Below, piece after piece: positions 1 to 8,011 of a stretch of 44,998 nt of DNA (the first letter of the stretch is position 1; each line of letters starts with the position of its first letter). A model generated the notes under the pieces. It did no database searches and was not told where the DNA came from. It saw only the letters and a list, made by a program, of their open reading frames with translations. The translations under genes were made by a program, and so were the position numbers. The stretch is from Gammaproteobacteria bacterium (GTDB taxonomy: Bacteria > Pseudomonadota > Gammaproteobacteria > SZUA-152): assembly GCA_011321815.1 (NCBI GenBank), contig DROS01000091.1, positions 1 through 44,998 on the forward strand. The letters run 5' to 3'.

Positions 1-1
1 C

Positions 2-565
2 ACCAACAATTTTCTGCTCAAAGGCCCCTGGTCCGGCGACAGGAACGGCGGCACCGGTGAACGGGAAGGGAGTCCCGATGCTGCAAATCACCTGTGCTTC
101 AAATGCCACGAGTTTGATCAGTACGCCAACCCCAATCCGCCGGTAATGCAAGACAGTGGTTTTGGCAACGCTTCCCTCTGTTTTAACTGCGGCGGCCCTT
201 ACGTGAATAATTATCACATTGCCCATGCCAATGTGGTGGTGAATTTCCGTTGCAATCTCTGTCATGTTGCGGTGCCCCATGGCTGGAAGAACAAGGCCTT
301 TCTGGTCAATCTCAATGATGTGGGGCCCGAGGCCGGTTTTCCCAGCACGGGCAACCAGGTGCGTTACTATACGGGGGGGATACCGCCGGTGGGAGGCTAC
401 ACTCAGGGTCCTTATTACAACCGCGCCGCCCTTAAGATCCGCAGCTTTGCCCGCAGTGGTGAGTGGACGGAAAACAACTGCGGCTCATCCGGACCACCGG
501 GTAATGGGCAATCGGGTGTCTTTTGGATGACCAGTTTCGATGAGGGCTGCCTTTTCCTGCCCTGA
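2..565 (+). CDS. Multihaem c-type cytochrome, C-terminal part (5' end outside window)
   Basis: The frame is open from the window edge to a TGA at 563-565, giving about 187 residues with no start inside. Two canonical haem sites are visible, CFKCH and CNLCH. Between them lies CFNCGG, which has the CxxC but lacks the following His. Histidines in NYHIAH could serve as distal ligands. The segment CHVAVPHGWK near the last haem and a Gly/Pro-rich tail without haems end the protein. It is probably exported to the periplasm or beyond, like other multihaem cytochromes. The next genes on the same strand are ResB/CcsA-type haem attachment proteins, which may serve this cytochrome. Total haem number and signal peptide cannot be seen. 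An ORF caller starting at ATG 146 would lose the first haem site. Confidence 0.85.
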   Translation, partial: TNNFLLKGPWSGDRNGGTGEREGSPDAANHLCFKCHEFDQYANPNPPVMQDSGFGNASLCFNCGGPYVNNYHIAHANVVVNFRCNLCHVAVPHGWKNKAFLVNLNDVGPEAGFPSTGNQVRYYTGGIPPVGGYTQGPYYNRAALKIRSFARSGEWTENNCGSSGPPGNGQSGVFWMTSFDEGCLFLP

Positions 566-822
566 ATCTGTCGCCGTTCTGATTGCCAGTGCCGCAAATG
601 TAAAATCATGGGCGGCAATGTCTCTGAATTTTTAAATATTTCCCGTGTGTTGATGGGTTTATTGTGTGGGCATGGGGTTTGCCTGGATTCTATTGTGACC
701 GGGCCAGAATTCGTCGCATTCGTGAACCTCTCTGTTTAATGTGGTCAAGGTATACTGCGTGCGGCGTTGCCGGATGCGGCAGGTGTGAGTGTGGAATTTA
801 TTGATGGAGTGAGATTGCTACT
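566..822. other. Intergenic spacer upstream of resB
   Basis: No open frame of note lies between the cytochrome stop and the ResB start. A TATACT-like box near 750 could be a -10 element for the resB/ccsA genes, but no convincing -35 partner is seen. Confidence 0.4.
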
Positions 823-1815
823 ATGTTGCGTCATTTGGCCTCGTTAAAATTTACCTTGGTGGGGATGGTCTTATTGGCCGGCGGCGCCACATTGAGTTAT
901 GGCAATCCTGCCGATGTCTCGGTTTGGGTGTTGATCGTTCCGTTGGCTTTACTGGCCTTGAATCTGGCTGCGGCTATTATTACCAATCCACGCATCAATC
1001 GTCAGCCAGGGTTGCTGGTATTTCACGTTTGTTTATTGGCGACGGTGTTGTTGGCCGGACTGGGCCGGTTAACGCACCTGGATGCGCATCTTGAAATTGC
1101 TCAAAATGAGGCGTTTAGCAAAGATATCTTGCAGGAGGTACGCAAAGGCCCTTGGCATTCCGGTAATCTGGACAAGGTGCAGTTTGTCCAGGGAGCTTAC
1201 ACTGTGGATTATGCGCCGGGTCTGAAGCGTGGCTTGACACACAGTCAGGTTTTCTTGCCTGGGGTGGGTGGTGCGACGGTGATGCAGGATGTGGGTGATG
1301 ATCGTCCGCTGATTCTGGAGCGTTATCGTTTTTACACTACCCATAACAAGGGATTTGCCCCCATTCTTACCTGGTTACCAGATCAGGGCGAACCTATCAC
1401 TGGCCGCATCAACATGCCTGCTTATCCACTTTATGATTACAAGCAGGATAACAGCTGGATTCCTCCAGGCACCAAAGAAGAGATCAAATTCTGGTTGCAA
1501 TTGCAGACGGGGATGACTTTGGACAAACCCTGGGTGTTGGATGGACGGAACGCATCGGGTACTTTGGTGGTCACAAGTGGCGGTAAGCGTGTGGAATTAA
1601 AACCGGGCGATGAAGTGTCGTTGGCGCACGGCCGCCTGCGTTTCGAAAACCTGACTACCTGGATGGGATATCGCGTATTTTATGATCCCACCATACAATG
1701 GTTGTTCTGGGTAACCGTTGTAGGAGTATTTGGATTGACACACTTTTTCTGGGTTAAGCTGAATCTTGTCCCCTGGCTGGATGAGGGTAATGAACGGCGG
1801 GGGGGCAAGGCATGA
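823..1815 (+). CDS. ResB/Ccs1-like cytochrome c biogenesis protein
   Basis: The protein has 330 residues. Three transmembrane helices lie near the N-terminus (about 7-25, 32-54 and 63-83), followed by a large soluble periplasmic domain and a last helix at about 291-313. That is the topology of ResB/Ccs1, the partner of CcsA in System II cytochrome c maturation, which brings haem and apocytochrome together at the periplasmic face. It is shorter than many ResB proteins, which often exceed 400 residues. The stop overlaps the start of the CcsA gene by four bases (ATGA), so translation is probably coupled. Seeing a System II pair upstream of a full System I operon is unusual and suggests a dedicated substrate, perhaps the multihaem cytochrome just upstream. 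The family call rests on topology and partner gene. Confidence 0.8.
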   Translation: MLRHLASLKFTLVGMVLLAGGATLSYGNPADVSVWVLIVPLALLALNLAAAIITNPRINRQPGLLVFHVCLLATVLLAGLGRLTHLDAHLEIAQNEAFSKDILQEVRKGPWHSGNLDKVQFVQGAYTVDYAPGLKRGLTHSQVFLPGVGGATVMQDVGDDRPLILERYRFYTTHNKGFAPILTWLPDQGEPITGRINMPAYPLYDYKQDNSWIPPGTKEEIKFWLQLQTGMTLDKPWVLDGRNASGTLVVTSGGKRVELKPGDEVSLAHGRLRFENLTTWMGYRVFYDPTIQWLFWVTVVGVFGLTHFFWVKLNLVPWLDEGNERRGGKA

Positions 1816-2657
1816 ATATGGTTGCAGAGCAGCCCTGGTTGTGGGCCGGCCTGGGTGCTTATCTGGTGGCCACACTGGTGGCCATGTGGGGGGTGTCGCC
1901 ACGTTCTGAGAACAGCCTGTTAGTGGTCAACAAGACGCACGAAAAGCTGGTGTTGGGTTTTATTGTGCTGGGAGTGTTGTTACTTACCGCCGCCATTGCT
2001 GCCCGCTGGGTACGTATCGGACACGGGCCGTGGATCAGTTTGTTTGAGTTGTTAATGAGCCAGATGTGGAGTCTGGGTCTGATTTTTGCCGTGCTTTACT
2101 GGAAGTTGCCAGGGTTGCGGCCCAGCACGGTGATTGTATTGCCGGTGATGTGGATACTCGGTAGCTGGGTGTTGCTTTTGGAGCCGGATATCAGTCACTT
2201 TCCCGCAACCTACTATAATGTCTGGAAGTGGTCTCATGTAGGTGTGGGCAAGGTCTTTTTGGCCTTGTTGCTGGCAGGGGTTGGCCTTGGTGGAGTGATG
2301 ATCCTGCGCACGACGGAGCGCGGCAAAGTCTGGTTTCGTGCCATGCCTTCGGATGCCGTCATTGACAAACTGGCCTGGCGGCTGATGATGCTGGCATTGG
2401 TGTTCGACAGTCTGATGCTTATTGCCGGCGCAGTGTGGGCGCAGGATGCCTGGGGGCGTTATTGGGCGTGGGATTCACTGGAAACTTCGGCCTTTCTGAC
2501 CTGGATTTTTCTTGCCATTGGTCTGCATGTGCGGTTGACCTACAAGATCAAGCCCTGGGTCAGTGGCGCTATTATCATTGGAATTTTCATCATGGCCTTT
2601 AGTACCTATTTTGGCGTACCGTACCTCAGTCCTTCGGCGCACAAGGGGATGGTGTAA
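1812..2657 (+). CDS. ccsA: CcsA/ResC-like haem handling and cytochrome c assembly protein
   Basis: This is a 281-residue polytopic membrane protein of the haem-handling (CcmC/CcmF/CcsA) family. The tryptophan-rich WWD signature is clear at about residues 212-231 as WAQDAWGRYWAWDSLET. Conserved-type histidines lie in KWSHVG, IGLHVR and SPSAHKG, as expected for binding haem at the outer face. With ResB it should form the System II haem exporter and cytochrome c synthetase. The start overlaps the resB stop, and the stop overlaps the next start (2657), so resB, ccsA and the TPR gene are tightly coupled. CcmC or CcmF identity is unlikely because true copies of both occur further downstream and its partner is ResB. 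Confidence 0.88.
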   Translation: MNMVAEQPWLWAGLGAYLVATLVAMWGVSPRSENSLLVVNKTHEKLVLGFIVLGVLLLTAAIAARWVRIGHGPWISLFELLMSQMWSLGLIFAVLYWKLPGLRPSTVIVLPVMWILGSWVLLLEPDISHFPATYYNVWKWSHVGVGKVFLALLLAGVGLGGVMILRTTERGKVWFRAMPSDAVIDKLAWRLMMLALVFDSLMLIAGAVWAQDAWGRYWAWDSLETSAFLTWIFLAIGLHVRLTYKIKPWVSGAIIIGIFIMAFSTYFGVPYLSPSAHKGMV

Positions 2658-3352
2658 TGGCCGGCAGGCATGATTTTGAGGCGCTGACGGTAATCCTTTC
2701 TGTGGCTATTGTTGCCGCCATAGGGAGTTTGATCAGTACGTTACCGGCTTGGGAAATGGGGGCATCTTCGACACCTCTGGTGAGGGGGTATACCATACCA
2801 GCGCATATGCGTAATGCACCGACGGCCAGATCCGTGGCTCCTGAACAGGGGCCACGGCAGGCTTTTCGTGAAGCCTTTGCTGAGCCACAAACCGAGCTGG
2901 AAGCGAAAATCATGGAGCGGTTTCAGCAGGGAGCAGCATTGCTGCATGCTAAACGTTATGACTATGCGATTACTGCATTGGATTCAGTGTTGAGTATGGC
3001 GCCGAACATGCCCGAGGCTTATGTCAATATGGGGTATGCGTTCCTCGGGCTGGAAGAATATGGTCCGGCACGGGGTGCTTTTGAAAAAGCGCTGAGCATA
3101 AAACTGGATCAGGTGAATGCCTATTACGGTCTGGCGATTGCCTTTGAAGGCGCGGGCGAATTTGAAGCCGCGCTGGGGGCCATGCGTAGCTACATTCATT
3201 TGTCCAAACCTGATGATCCTTATTTGGCCAAGGCCCGCGCTGCACTGTGGGAATGGGAAGCGCAGCTGGGCCGTATTGAAGGTGTGGAGGTCGCGCCGGA
3301 AGGTGTGCAAGGGCCGTCGATCAAGCCACCTTCCTGGGATAACCAGCATTAA
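2657..3352 (+). CDS. TPR-repeat protein, membrane-anchored
   Basis: The protein has 231 residues. One hydrophobic N-terminal segment (about 8-25, VILSVAIVAAIGSLISTL) would act as a signal anchor, leaving the rest in the periplasm. From about residue 80 to 200 there are roughly three tetratricopeptide repeats, recognisable from the AYVNMGYAFLGLEEYGPA and AYYGLAIAFEGAGEFEAA helices. TPR domains bind protein partners. Given its overlap with ccsA it may hold apocytochromes for haem attachment, by analogy with CcmI in System I. That role is inferred from position; the sequence shows only the repeats. Confidence 0.7.
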   Translation: MAGRHDFEALTVILSVAIVAAIGSLISTLPAWEMGASSTPLVRGYTIPAHMRNAPTARSVAPEQGPRQAFREAFAEPQTELEAKIMERFQQGAALLHAKRYDYAITALDSVLSMAPNMPEAYVNMGYAFLGLEEYGPARGAFEKALSIKLDQVNAYYGLAIAFEGAGEFEAALGAMRSYIHLSKPDDPYLAKARAALWEWEAQLGRIEGVEVAPEGVQGPSIKPPSWDNQH

Positions 3353-3451
3353 CCCTGTTCTTTGTTTTCCGCCAGCTTATGTCACTGATTGCGGTTAATG
3401 TTTCATCGGTTTTGTTCTGTTTTGGATTGACGGAAGAGGTTATTTGATTCC

Positions 3452-4033
3452 ATGGTCCCAGCGTCTTCAGTGAACAGTTTTTTGTTGATCCGATGGGTAT
3501 TATTGTTAGTTTTGGGATTGGTATTGCAGGCCTGTAGTGAGTCACAAATTCCTCTCAAAATCCACATTGGGCAAGTAATGCCGCCGTTGGAAGTGCAGGA
3601 TCTGTTTAACCAGCCCGCCATTATCAAACCGGTTCCCGGTAAGTTATTAATGCTCAATATCTGGGCCACCTGGTGCGGACCCTGTCGCCATGAAATGCCC
3701 AGCATGCAGAGGTTTGCTGCCCGCCTGGGTAATGACCGGCTTGAATTGGTGGGGCTTTCGGTGGACATGGACGAGCATGTTGTGCGTGAGTACCTTATTG
3801 AAAACAAAATCAGTTTTCCCAGTTACCTGGATCGTGATCTTAGTGAAGTCACCGGTGTGCTGGGCGTGCGCATGTTTCCATCCACCTTTTTTGTGACGCC
3901 TGATGGTGTTCTGGTCAAGGTGGTTGAGGGTTGGCGGGAATGGGATTCCCCCAAGTTGGTGGCAGAGGTTCAGGCTTTGCTGCCTCCAGTTTCATCGAAA
4001 GAGTTATCGCCGCAGATTAATCCGGAGTTGTGA
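3452..4033 (+). CDS. TlpA/ResA-like thioredoxin-fold lipoprotein
   Basis: This 193-residue protein has a signal sequence ending in a lipobox-like LVLQAC at about residue 28, so it is probably a lipoprotein facing the periplasm. The thioredoxin active site WATWCGPC follows at about residues 70-77, and a FPSTFFV segment near residue 145 matches the cis-proline loop of the fold. ResA/TlpA-type proteins reduce the cysteines of apocytochrome CxxCH motifs or other envelope disulfides. Lying after ResB, CcsA and TPR genes, it completes a System II-like set with its own thiol reductase, separate from the CcmG of the downstream operon. A second ATG lies close by (about 3491), but the chosen start gives the longer n-region. 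Confidence 0.82.
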   Translation: MVPASSVNSFLLIRWVLLLVLGLVLQACSESQIPLKIHIGQVMPPLEVQDLFNQPAIIKPVPGKLLMLNIWATWCGPCRHEMPSMQRFAARLGNDRLELVGLSVDMDEHVVREYLIENKISFPSYLDRDLSEVTGVLGVRMFPSTFFVTPDGVLVKVVEGWREWDSPKLVAEVQALLPPVSSKELSPQINPEL

Positions 4034-4437
4034 TCACGGTATCGGTAATATCCAAGCGAAAGAGCAGTTTGGGAATTGTTTTGGTTTTATTGGGTTTGTT
4101 ATCTGTTTCCTGGTCTTTTACGTGTTGCTTTGGTTGCGTAGTTCATTATATTCATCGGCACAACTGTTTTTGCTGGGCACAAAAAGTTTAAAATTGAATT
4201 GTCGGAGATTACAGGCATTTTCAAATCTGGTAATGGTTTGAGTGAAATACCATTTGCCAGGCAACGCCAAGCTTTTTATAAAAAACATTGAAACAGGCAT
4301 GTTTCTAGCAATTTTATGATTAACGTGCAACTGCATGTGGTAATTGTCTTAAGGCATGAGAGTTTAGTGTTTATACAATAAAGGAATCTGGTTAAGCACT
4401 AAAAGCCGGATAGTTTCACTGTTTCAAAATTCGTTTA

Positions 4438-4602
4438 TATACCCGTAGCGATTGAGGTTCAGGTCTGATTGCACGCTGCCCTGTTTCCGCCATGACCACG
4501 TTGTTGTCCTTGCCATAGAATAACGGCTACGCGTCATTTCGCCTCGCGATGAAGAAAAATATGACGCACATTTAAACCTGAATCCCAAACGCCACGGGTA
4601 TA
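4438..4602. repeat. MITE-like palindromic element
   Basis: The left arm 4438-4464 is the reverse complement of the right arm 4576-4602 over 27 bases with four mismatches; both begin or end with TATACCCGT / ACGGGTATA. The inner part (about 4506-4578) contains a CCATAG...CTACG core and a GAAAAATATGACGCACATT segment. Both recur in diverged form at 26515-26592. There is no coding capacity, so it would have to move in trans or spread as a palindromic unit. Confidence 0.6.
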
Positions 4603-4662
4603 GCGCAGAATATTTCATCATTGGAAAAATCAATAGTGATTCATTTTGAGCCGGACACTCCC

Positions 4663-4696
4663 AATATTATTGATTATTTAGATAATCAATAATATT
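4663..4696. repeat. Perfect 15-bp AT-rich inverted repeat
   Basis: AATATTATTGATTAT at 4663-4677 and its exact reverse complement at 4682-4696 are separated by TTAG. It could form a long AT hairpin or be a dimeric protein-binding site. There is no GC-rich stem, so an intrinsic terminator is less likely, although TTT follows. Confidence 0.6.
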
Positions 4697-5011
4697 TTTC
4701 TCCGCTTCTCCATTATCAGCCCGATAGGGCGATGAGAAGGGAAAGGCTTCCACCTCTATTTGGGTTTTACCAAACTCCTCAATAGCCATCCGATTGTTCG
4801 CTTCGCAGATAACCGCGTTTAGAGTGATAGAAAAGATGCCCGGCAATTCATGTCTCTAAATTCAGGTTCAAAGCCTTTTAAGCCGATTGTCTTGTGTTTA
4901 CAACAGCTTTCGGTGGAGCTATGGCCAACGTCAGTGTTACACTAGACGGCTTTCGGTGGCGGTGGCTGCTGGCTTTGGCAATGGTACACATGAGAGGGGT
5001 GAGTGGGGTCG

Positions 5012-5629
5012 ATGTTGGAAGTCCGTGATCTCGAATGCGCACGCGGCGATCACCGCTTGTTCACCGGGTTAAATTTTCAATTGCAAGGTGGGGAACTCTT
5101 GCGTCTGCGCGGGTCAAATGGCAGTGGCAAGACCAGTTTGCTGCGGATGTTGTGCGGTTTGCTGGAACCCGCTGAGGGCGCAGTGTTATGGAAGGGTGAA
5201 AATATCCGTGCCCAGCGCGACGAATTTAATGCTGAGCTGCTGTATCTGGGGCACAGCAATGGGGTGAAATCTGAGTTAACCGGTTTCGAGAATTTGCGCA
5301 TCAACAGCGCTCTGTGTGGCTGTTCACTGACAGATGAGCAACTTTATGACGCCTTGGCGGAAATCGGCCTCGGTGGCCGCGAAGATCTGCCTACCCAGGT
5401 TCTGTCGCAGGGGCAAAAACGCCGTGTGGCGCTGGCGCGGTTATTATTAAGTGATGCGGCATTGTGGATACTGGATGAGCCGTTCACTGCGCTGGACGTA
5501 AATGCTGTGGCGCAGCTGGCCAGGTTGATTGAGGCGCATCTGCAAAAGGGTGGCATGGCGGTATACACCACGCACCAGGAAGTGAAAATGCGCGCGGGAG
5601 CCTACCGTGAAGTGAACCTTGATCAATGA
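5012..5629 (+). CDS. ccmA: Haem ABC exporter ATP-binding subunit CcmA
   Basis: This 205-residue ABC ATPase is counted from ATG 5012, preferred over the upstream in-frame GTG at 5003 because GAGGGG lies ahead of it. Walker A is GSNGSGKT at residues 34-41, the signature LSQGQKRR lies near residue 131, and Walker B is WILDEP followed by FTALD. The family works with CcmB as part of the CcmABCD complex. That complex uses ATP to release haem-loaded CcmE from CcmC in System I cytochrome c maturation. It is the first gene of a complete ccmABCDEFGHI set, and its stop overlaps the ccmB start by four bases. Confidence 0.95.
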   Translation: MLEVRDLECARGDHRLFTGLNFQLQGGELLRLRGSNGSGKTSLLRMLCGLLEPAEGAVLWKGENIRAQRDEFNAELLYLGHSNGVKSELTGFENLRINSALCGCSLTDEQLYDALAEIGLGGREDLPTQVLSQGQKRRVALARLLLSDAALWILDEPFTALDVNAVAQLARLIEAHLQKGGMAVYTTHQEVKMRAGAYREVNLDQ

Positions 5630-6336
5630 GCAAGATCAATGGGGCAGGCGAAGTGAATCAATCCAGCCTGTTTGCCGCCTGGCGGGCAATGGTTGTGCGT
5701 GACCTGACTCTTGCCATGCGCCGCCGGGCGGATGTGCTGACGACGTTATTTTTCTTCATTATCGTGGTCAGCCTGTTTCCGCTGGGGGTGAGCCCGGAGA
5801 TGGCGGTGCTGCGTGAAATTGCCCCAGGGGTAATCTGGGTAGCGGCGCTGTTGGCTTCGATGTTGTCACTGGGACGTTTATTCTCGGATGATTACCAGGA
5901 TGGCACGTTGGAGCAAATGTTGTTATTGCCCCAGCCTCTGTCGGTACTGGTGTTAGCCAAGGTGCTGGCCCACTGGCTGGTATCAGGGGTACCGCTGGTG
6001 TTGCTGTCTCCGCTGTTGGGGATGCAGTTGGGGCTGGGTGGAGATGCCATTATGCTGATGATGTTGACCCTATTACTGGGTACGCCAGTGCTGAGCCTGA
6101 TTGGTTCTGTGGGGGCAGCGCTGACACTGGGGGTGCGTGGCGGTGGGGTGCTGGTTTCCTTGCTGGTGCTGCCGTTGTATATTCCCGTGCTGATTTTTGG
6201 CACCGGTGCGGTAGATGCCGCGACATCGGGTATGGCGTTTGAAGGGCACTTGTCGTTGTTGGGCGCTTTTTTTGTGTTGGCGGCGTTGCTGACACCACTG
6301 GCGACGGCGGCGGCGTTGCGTATCAGTGTTGAATAA
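5626..6336 (+). CDS. ccmB: Haem exporter permease subunit CcmB
   Basis: The protein has 236 residues with six predicted transmembrane helices. The N-terminal part has the CcmB pattern with a basic stretch (LAMRRRADVLTTLFFF) before the first helix, and a LGRLFSDDYQDGTLEQ loop after the second. It is the membrane partner of CcmA in the System I complex. The start overlaps the end of ccmA. An in-frame ATG exists only at the chosen start. A gap of about 95 bases separates it from ccmC, the first non-overlapping junction of the operon. A few extra N-terminal residues before AAWRAMVVRDL make it slightly longer than the usual 220. Confidence 0.93.
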   Translation: MSKINGAGEVNQSSLFAAWRAMVVRDLTLAMRRRADVLTTLFFFIIVVSLFPLGVSPEMAVLREIAPGVIWVAALLASMLSLGRLFSDDYQDGTLEQMLLLPQPLSVLVLAKVLAHWLVSGVPLVLLSPLLGMQLGLGGDAIMLMMLTLLLGTPVLSLIGSVGAALTLGVRGGGVLVSLLVLPLYIPVLIFGTGAVDAATSGMAFEGHLSLLGAFFVLAALLTPLATAAALRISVE

Positions 6337-6431
6337 ACTGAATGGTTTTGTCAGGTGCCGGATGAGTTTATTAAACAGCGTATTAAATAATAAAAAGCTG
6401 AATAAATGGAAACAATGAATGAGTTTTAATC

Positions 6432-7211
6432 ATGGCTTTTAAAAACTCCATCGCGTGGTACTACTTTTCCTCGCCCAAAAATTTCTACCCGCTGGCCGGG
6501 CGGTTGATTCCGTGGTTTTGGGGCCTGTCGGTCATTCTGTTGGTTGTCGGGTTATATATGAGCTTTTTTGTTGCCCCCACAGATTACAAGCAGGGTGAAA
6601 GTTATCGCATTATCTTTATCCATGTTCCGGCAGCATGGATGTCCATGCTGATTTATCTGGTGATGGCGGTTTATGCCATTATCGGCCTGGCCTGGAAACT
6701 GCGCATGGCAGAGATGATGGCCAGTGCCCTGGCACCCACCGGGGCCATGTTTACTTTTCTCGCGTTGTGGACGGGAGCTTTCTGGGGTAAACCCACCTGG
6801 GGCACTTACTGGGTGTGGGATGCGCGGCTCACGTCTGAATTGATCCTGTTATTTCTATACATTGGCTATATCTCGTTGCAGTCGGCAATTGATGATCCGC
6901 GCCGCGCTGCGCGCGCCAGTGCCTTGCTGGCTATTGTCGGTGTGATCAATCTTCCTGTGATTTACTGGTCGGTGAAGTGGTGGAACACCCTGCATCAGGG
7001 CGCATCGGTGAGCCCTACGATGGAGCCGAAGATGGCATCCGTCATGGTGACGGCGATGCTGGTGATGACCTTTGCCTTTTGGATGTACACCATTGCAGTC
7101 GTGCTGATGCGTGTACGGCGCACGGTACTGGAACGCGAAAGCCAGACCTCCTGGGTGAAAGCCTTGGTAGGTGACCGGGTGGAAAACAGTTCAGCAGGAG
7201 AAAAACAGTGA
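6432..7211 (+). CDS. ccmC: Haem exporter/handling protein CcmC
   Basis: This 259-residue protein has six transmembrane helices and carries the WWD motif as GTYWVWDARLTSE in its middle part. Conserved histidines flank the motif (FIHVPAAW before it, NTLHQGAS after it). CcmC binds haem at the periplasmic side and transfers it covalently to CcmE, so it is the core of haem delivery in System I. The start at 6432 follows a short AT-rich spacer. The TGA stop at 7209-7211 overlaps the GTG start of ccmD. Similarity to CcsA is limited to the WWD family; size and context fix this one as CcmC. Confidence 0.95.
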   Translation: MAFKNSIAWYYFSSPKNFYPLAGRLIPWFWGLSVILLVVGLYMSFFVAPTDYKQGESYRIIFIHVPAAWMSMLIYLVMAVYAIIGLAWKLRMAEMMASALAPTGAMFTFLALWTGAFWGKPTWGTYWVWDARLTSELILLFLYIGYISLQSAIDDPRRAARASALLAIVGVINLPVIYWSVKWWNTLHQGASVSPTMEPKMASVMVTAMLVMTFAFWMYTIAVVLMRVRRTVLERESQTSWVKALVGDRVENSSAGEKQ

Positions 7212-7375
7212 GCGAATTTTTTGCCATGGGTGGGCGTGGATTTTATGTCTGGATGTCCTATGGCGTCACTGCCTTGTTTATGGTTGTTGAAGTGATTGCC
7301 GTGGCGCGCAGCAAGAAAACGGTGCTGAAACGGTTGGCCCGCATGGTGCGGGCCGAGGCGCGGGGTAATTCTTAA
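7208..7375 (+). CDS. ccmD: CcmD, small membrane subunit of the haem export complex
   Basis: This is a 55-residue reading frame starting with GTG that overlaps the ccmC stop. It has one transmembrane helix (about residues 17-33) followed by a strongly basic cytoplasmic tail (ARSKKTVLKRLARMVR). The FFAMGGRGFYVWMSYG segment before the helix is typical of CcmD. The protein stabilises CcmABC and helps release holo-CcmE. Position between ccmC and ccmE and the motif leave little doubt, although it is short enough to be missed by automatic gene calling. Confidence 0.92.
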   Translation: MSEFFAMGGRGFYVWMSYGVTALFMVVEVIAVARSKKTVLKRLARMVRAEARGNS

Positions 7376-7378
7376 CTT

Positions 7379-7409
7379 AGGAACGTAAAAGTTATTCATG
7401 CACGTTCCT
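7379..7409. repeat. Inverted repeat in the ccmD-ccmE spacer
   Basis: AGGAACGT at 7379-7386 is repeated inverted as ACGTTCCT at 7402-7409 with a 15-base loop. The right arm belongs to a TGCACGTTCCT sequence family that recurs at 35498-35515 and, diverged, at 37946-37957 and 38088-38099. It may act as a weak mRNA hairpin inside the ccm operon. Confidence 0.5.
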
Positions 7410-7493
7410 TGGCAGTATCCGTGACCGACCCTGTGGGTTTGTTCATTGGTGAAATTTAAACGGTGTAAGTGAAAACAGAGTTGCGGGGTCAGT

Positions 7494-7949
7494 ATGAAAA
7501 CACGGCATAAACGAATGGCATTTATTTTGGTAGGGCTGGCGGGCCTGGCTACGGCGGCAGGGTTGGTGCTCAATGCCCTGAACAGTAATCTGGCGTTGTA
7601 TATCAGTCCCACTGATGTGCTGGCCGGCAATATTCCCAAGGACAAGGCTTTTCGTCTCGGCGGTATGGTGGTGGAAGGCAGCCTGAAGCGACAGGATGAC
7701 GGTCTGACTGTGCATTTTGATGTGAGTGACAATGTTGAAACGGTGACGGTTGCCTTTACCGGTATTTTGCCCGACCTGTTTAAAGAGGGTACCGGTGTAG
7801 TGACGCAGGGCAGAATGGTTAATGGTCTGTTCAAGGCCACGGAAGTATTGGCCAAACACGATGAAAATTATATGTCACCGGAAGTGGCAGAGATGCTGGA
7901 GAAAGGTGAAAAGGCCAACCAGGCCGCGACCGGTGCAATGGCACCTTGA
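7494..7949 (+). CDS. ccmE: Cytochrome c-type biogenesis haem chaperone CcmE
   Basis: The protein has 151 residues with an N-terminal membrane anchor (about 8-28) and an OB-fold periplasmic domain. The haem-attachment sequence [10 protein letters not shown] gives His122 as the covalent haem-binding residue, with Tyr126 as the likely axial ligand. CcmE receives haem from CcmC and carries it to CcmF/H for ligation to apocytochromes. The C-terminal tail after residue 130 is flexible and Ala/Gly-rich. It stands about 120 bases after ccmD, with its own start region. Length and motif match the classic His-type CcmE rather than the Cys-type variants. Confidence 0.95.
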   Translation: MKTRHKRMAFILVGLAGLATAAGLVLNALNSNLALYISPTDVLAGNIPKDKAFRLGGMVVEGSLKRQDDGLTVHFDVSDNVETVTVAFTGILPDLFKEGTGVVTQGRMVNGLFKATEVLAKHDENYMSPEVAEMLEKGEKANQAATGAMAP

Positions 7950-8011
7950 TTATTTACGTTGATTGCTTGCCATTTATTGGTGCTATTTGAGCTTACATGA
8001 GGATTAATTAA

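Larger units (their letters stand above)
4034..5011. other. Gene-free spacer with mobile-type repeats
   Basis: Nearly 1 kb between the thioredoxin gene and ccmA has no credible gene. It holds a copy of a dispersed repeat at about 4124-4168, a 165-bp element with inverted ends (4438-4602) and an AT-rich perfect inverted repeat (4663-4696). The last 100 bases probably contain the ccm promoter, but no clear boxes could be assigned. Confidence 0.6.
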
